DNA of 9,290 bases from Bacteroidota bacterium (GTDB lineage: Bacteria; Bacteroidota; Bacteroidia; Chitinophagales; Chitinophagaceae): positions 1 through 9,290 of the forward strand of contig JAEYQO010000040.1 in assembly GCA_023409975.1 (NCBI GenBank), written 5' to 3'. Numbering within the stretch: the stretch's first letter is position 1; the number at the start of each line of letters is the position of its first letter. The notes under the pieces are model-generated. The model was not told the DNA's origin, ran no database searches, and saw only the letters and a list, made by a program, of their open reading frames with translations. The translations under genes were made by a program, and so were the position numbers. Positions 7,823 to 9,290 of the stretch are shown here, in pieces.

Positions 7823-7852
7823 TTTGGCGAGAGTAAATGGGATTCTAACTTG
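7823..7852 (+). promoter_or_regulatory. Likely promoter of the lipoprotein-kinase operon
   Basis: TTTG at 7823-7826 matches the -33 box. TAACTT at 7846-7851 matches the TAnnTT part of the -7 box, which then reads GT instead of TG. The spacer is 19 bases. The -7 match is imperfect, but its position relative to the conserved element is identical to that in the opposite promoter, which supports the call. Transcription would start near 7859, leaving a leader of under 20 bases before the ATG at 7877. Confidence 0.5.
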
Positions 7853-7876
7853 TAGCCCTAACAAATACACCGTTTT

Positions 7877-8377
7877 ATGAAAAAGGAATTTTTGCTTTTA
7901 ACGTTAACAGCATTTCTGGTAGCAGCCTGTAAATCGAAAAAGGAACAAGTGGAAGTGCAGGTAACCGCAACACCTTCAACCCAGGATCTATTGATGACGC
8001 ACGCGATACATAGAGATAGCGCGAATACTTTAATTAAAAGCTATCTTCAGAGCATTGCGGGAAGAACTGAACCAAGCCTGAAATACCTGGCCTTCGATGC
8101 TGACCAGTTACGGTTCTATCTCAATGACTCTACACGCGGTAAGATCGCAACATTAAAAATTATGTTTGCTCATAAGAGGGATTGGATTGACTCAGGACAT
8201 TTTGGAGAACACGCAAATACAAAAGTTGGCGCATTGACAGTAGTGTTGGCGGGGTTTGATGTAGCAGGAGACTATATCTATATTGGTCAAAATGAAAACT
8301 ACGTTCTTGATTTTGCCATAGGTTGCCCTTCTGAGTGCCAGACAGTTGGTAGTGCCGCATTAGACACGTTGAATTGA
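7877..8377 (+). CDS. Small lipoprotein of unknown function, first gene of a sensor kinase operon
   Basis: This 166-residue protein begins with a lipoprotein signal peptide: basic start MKKE, a hydrophobic stretch (5-17), and a lipobox Val-Ala-Ala-Cys with Cys18 as the lipid-bearing residue. Mature residues 19-36 are a charged, flexible linker. The folded part (about 37-166) has a short FDADQLRFYLND segment at 73-84, a possible helix with IMFAHK at 95-100, a strand-like GALTVVLAGFD at 118-128, and a GCPSEC segment at 149-154 whose two cysteines might form a disulfide or bind metal. I do not recognise a named domain, though the overall look is typical of small Bacteroidota lipoproteins. It is anchored in the cell envelope. 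The next gene starts two bases after its stop, so it is probably co-transcribed and may act as the envelope input of the sensor kinase pathway, which is inference. Base composition is visibly more A/T-rich than in the giant protein gene. Confidence 0.85.
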   Translation: MKKEFLLLTLTAFLVAACKSKKEQVEVQVTATPSTQDLLMTHAIHRDSANTLIKSYLQSIAGRTEPSLKYLAFDADQLRFYLNDSTRGKIATLKIMFAHKRDWIDSGHFGEHANTKVGALTVVLAGFDVAGDYIYIGQNENYVLDFAIGCPSECQTVGSAALDTLN

Positions 8378-8379
8378 AT

Positions 8380-9024
8380 ATGGTACTTTTAATGATATTG
8401 TATATACTAACGATTATGCTCAGCGTTTCAGCAGGGTTTGCTAACTATAGCAGACTTGCGAACGCTGAAAAACTTTTCGTTTGGCTTCTTGGAATGACGC
8501 TGGTCACTGAAATTACAGCGTTCATCTTTTTCATTAATGGCAGAAACAATATGCCCTTGTATCAAATTTTCGGTCTTGTCTATTATCTTGTAATTGTCCA
8601 ATATTTCAGTACGTCGCTCAAGGATTTTCCAACCCGATTTGTCTTTCGGGGTTTACAATTTATAGGGGTAACTGCATTTGTTTTAAACTTATTGTTTCTT
8701 CAGCCTTTGAACGTTTTTAGCTCACATTTTTTTATGATGATGTCTGTTGTAATCATCTGTCTATGTCTGCTTTCATTTTACCGACTACTTTCGGCTACAA
8801 TATCTCTAAACCTTGCTATTTCAAGAAGATTTTGGATTGATGTTATCCTAATAGTATTTTGGAGTATTACCTTTCTAAATTGGGGGTTATACAATGTTTT
8901 ACATAAGTTGCTTGAAGAAAATTTCTGGTGGGTGCGGTTCATGCTTTTGACCATAAACGTAGTTACTTACTTTGCTTTGGGATTTGTACTCTCTCGAAAA
9001 CACATAGAATCACATGACAACTGA
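8380..9024 (+). CDS. Seven-helix membrane protein paired with a histidine kinase
   Basis: This 214-residue protein is almost entirely membrane-embedded. Likely helices are at about 2-19, 32-52, 59-78, 88-107, 115-137, 151-171 and 184-204, with short charged loops and a polar tail (SRKHIESHDN). No transporter or enzyme signature was seen. A TTG at 8374 would add two residues but overlaps the previous stop; I chose the ATG at 8380, two bases after the lipoprotein stop. The gene overlaps the kinase start by 11 bases, which indicates translational coupling. The kinase that follows has almost no extracellular part of its own, so this protein may sense a signal and pass it to the kinase. That role is inferred from context and topology only. 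It could instead be an unrelated membrane protein; the family is not one I can name. Confidence 0.85.
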   Translation: MVLLMILYILTIMLSVSAGFANYSRLANAEKLFVWLLGMTLVTEITAFIFFINGRNNMPLYQIFGLVYYLVIVQYFSTSLKDFPTRFVFRGLQFIGVTAFVLNLLFLQPLNVFSSHFFMMMSVVIICLCLLSFYRLLSATISLNLAISRRFWIDVILIVFWSITFLNWGLYNVLHKLLEENFWWVRFMLLTINVVTYFALGFVLSRKHIESHDN

Positions 9025-9290
9025 CGAGTTAATTCTTCCAATATTCATCGGAGGCACTCTGGTAGTTTGTTTATTGGTGTTCGGACTGATCATTTTCCTG
9101 ATTCTTCACAATAAGAAACAAACTCGCAACAAACTCGAAAAACAGCAATTAGAATTCGATTTCAAAAACCAATTGATTGAAAACAGAAGGCGCGTTCAGG
9201 AACAATCGCTCAGAAAAATTTCCCGCGAACTTCATGAGAACATTGCGCAGTATCTTTTACTCGCACAATTGAAGATCCGCATGGAAAGTG
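9014..9290 (+). CDS. Sensor histidine kinase (HisKA_3 type), 3' end cut by window edge
   Basis: The frame opens with ATG at 9014 inside the end of the membrane protein gene and runs to the right edge (92 complete codons). Residues 8-31 form one transmembrane helix after a seven-residue start, so there is no sensory domain outside the membrane. Residues 33-66 are charged and probably helical or coiled-coil, linking to the dimerisation and phosphoacceptor helix. The H-box reads RKISRELHENIAQ (67-79) with His74 as the expected phosphorylated residue, typical of HisKA_3 kinases, which pair with NarL/LuxR-family response regulators. The HATPase_c ATP-binding domain should follow beyond the window, and a response regulator gene is likely next. 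The 11-base overlap with the upstream gene and lack of a Shine-Dalgarno suggest coupled translation. The missing sensor domain fits a partner-dependent kinase, with the lipoprotein and seven-helix protein as candidate inputs. Confidence 0.88.
   Translation, partial: MTTDELILPIFIGGTLVVCLLVFGLIIFLILHNKKQTRNKLEKQQLEFDFKNQLIENRRRVQEQSLRKISRELHENIAQYLLLAQLKIRMES

Noticed and set aside
8374..8379. TTG start for the seven-helix protein
   Set aside because: It would add only two residues and overlap the lipoprotein stop codon. The ATG at 8380 is a more usual start and gives a clean two-base gap.

Overview
The window looks like a chromosomal piece of a member of the Bacteroidota, most likely in or near the Chitinophagaceae (the lineage is inferred from style of content, not from a marker gene). 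The evidence is two very large exported proteins built from beta-propeller, PKD and PKD-like modules and ending in type IX secretion (T9SS) type A sorting domains, a start-proximal promoter with the Bacteroidota -33/-7 pattern, start codons without Shine-Dalgarno sequences, and a HisKA_3-type sensor kinase gene following small lipoprotein and membrane protein genes.

Layout. Positions 1-2141, minus strand: a T9SS cargo protein, cut by the left edge only a few residues before its natural end. It carries seven SBBP-type repeats (consistent with a seven-bladed propeller), two PKD domains and a sorting domain. Positions 2142-2253: a short spacer holding a strong 12-bp-stem terminator for the upstream gene and a small inverted repeat in the leader of the downstream gene. 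Positions 2254-7386, minus strand: a 1710-residue secreted surface protein with a run of PKD-like repeats marked by G-P-[DE]-x-[VI]-C, several PKD modules, an unrecognised Cys/Trp-rich region and a sorting domain. Positions 7387-7876: a 490-bp divergent intergenic region. Positions 7877-9290, plus strand: a tight operon of a small lipoprotein, a seven-helix membrane protein and a single-helix HisKA_3 histidine kinase (cut by the right edge).

The most interesting signal is in the divergent region. The promoter of the giant surface protein and the promoter of the lipoprotein/membrane protein/kinase operon face away from each other and each carries the same 35-bp element (29 of 35 identical by hand alignment, no gaps). 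It contains a palindromic core (CGTAA-AA-TTACG in the better copy) and an invariant AAAATGGGGT block, and the core lies exactly 48 bp from the predicted -7 box in both copies. I infer a shared regulator, plausibly the NarL/LuxR-type response regulator expected to partner the HisKA_3 kinase and probably encoded just beyond the right edge. The window would then be a self-regulating envelope-sensing operon that co-controls a giant secreted surface protein. The shared element and spacing are seen directly; the regulator and circuit are inference.
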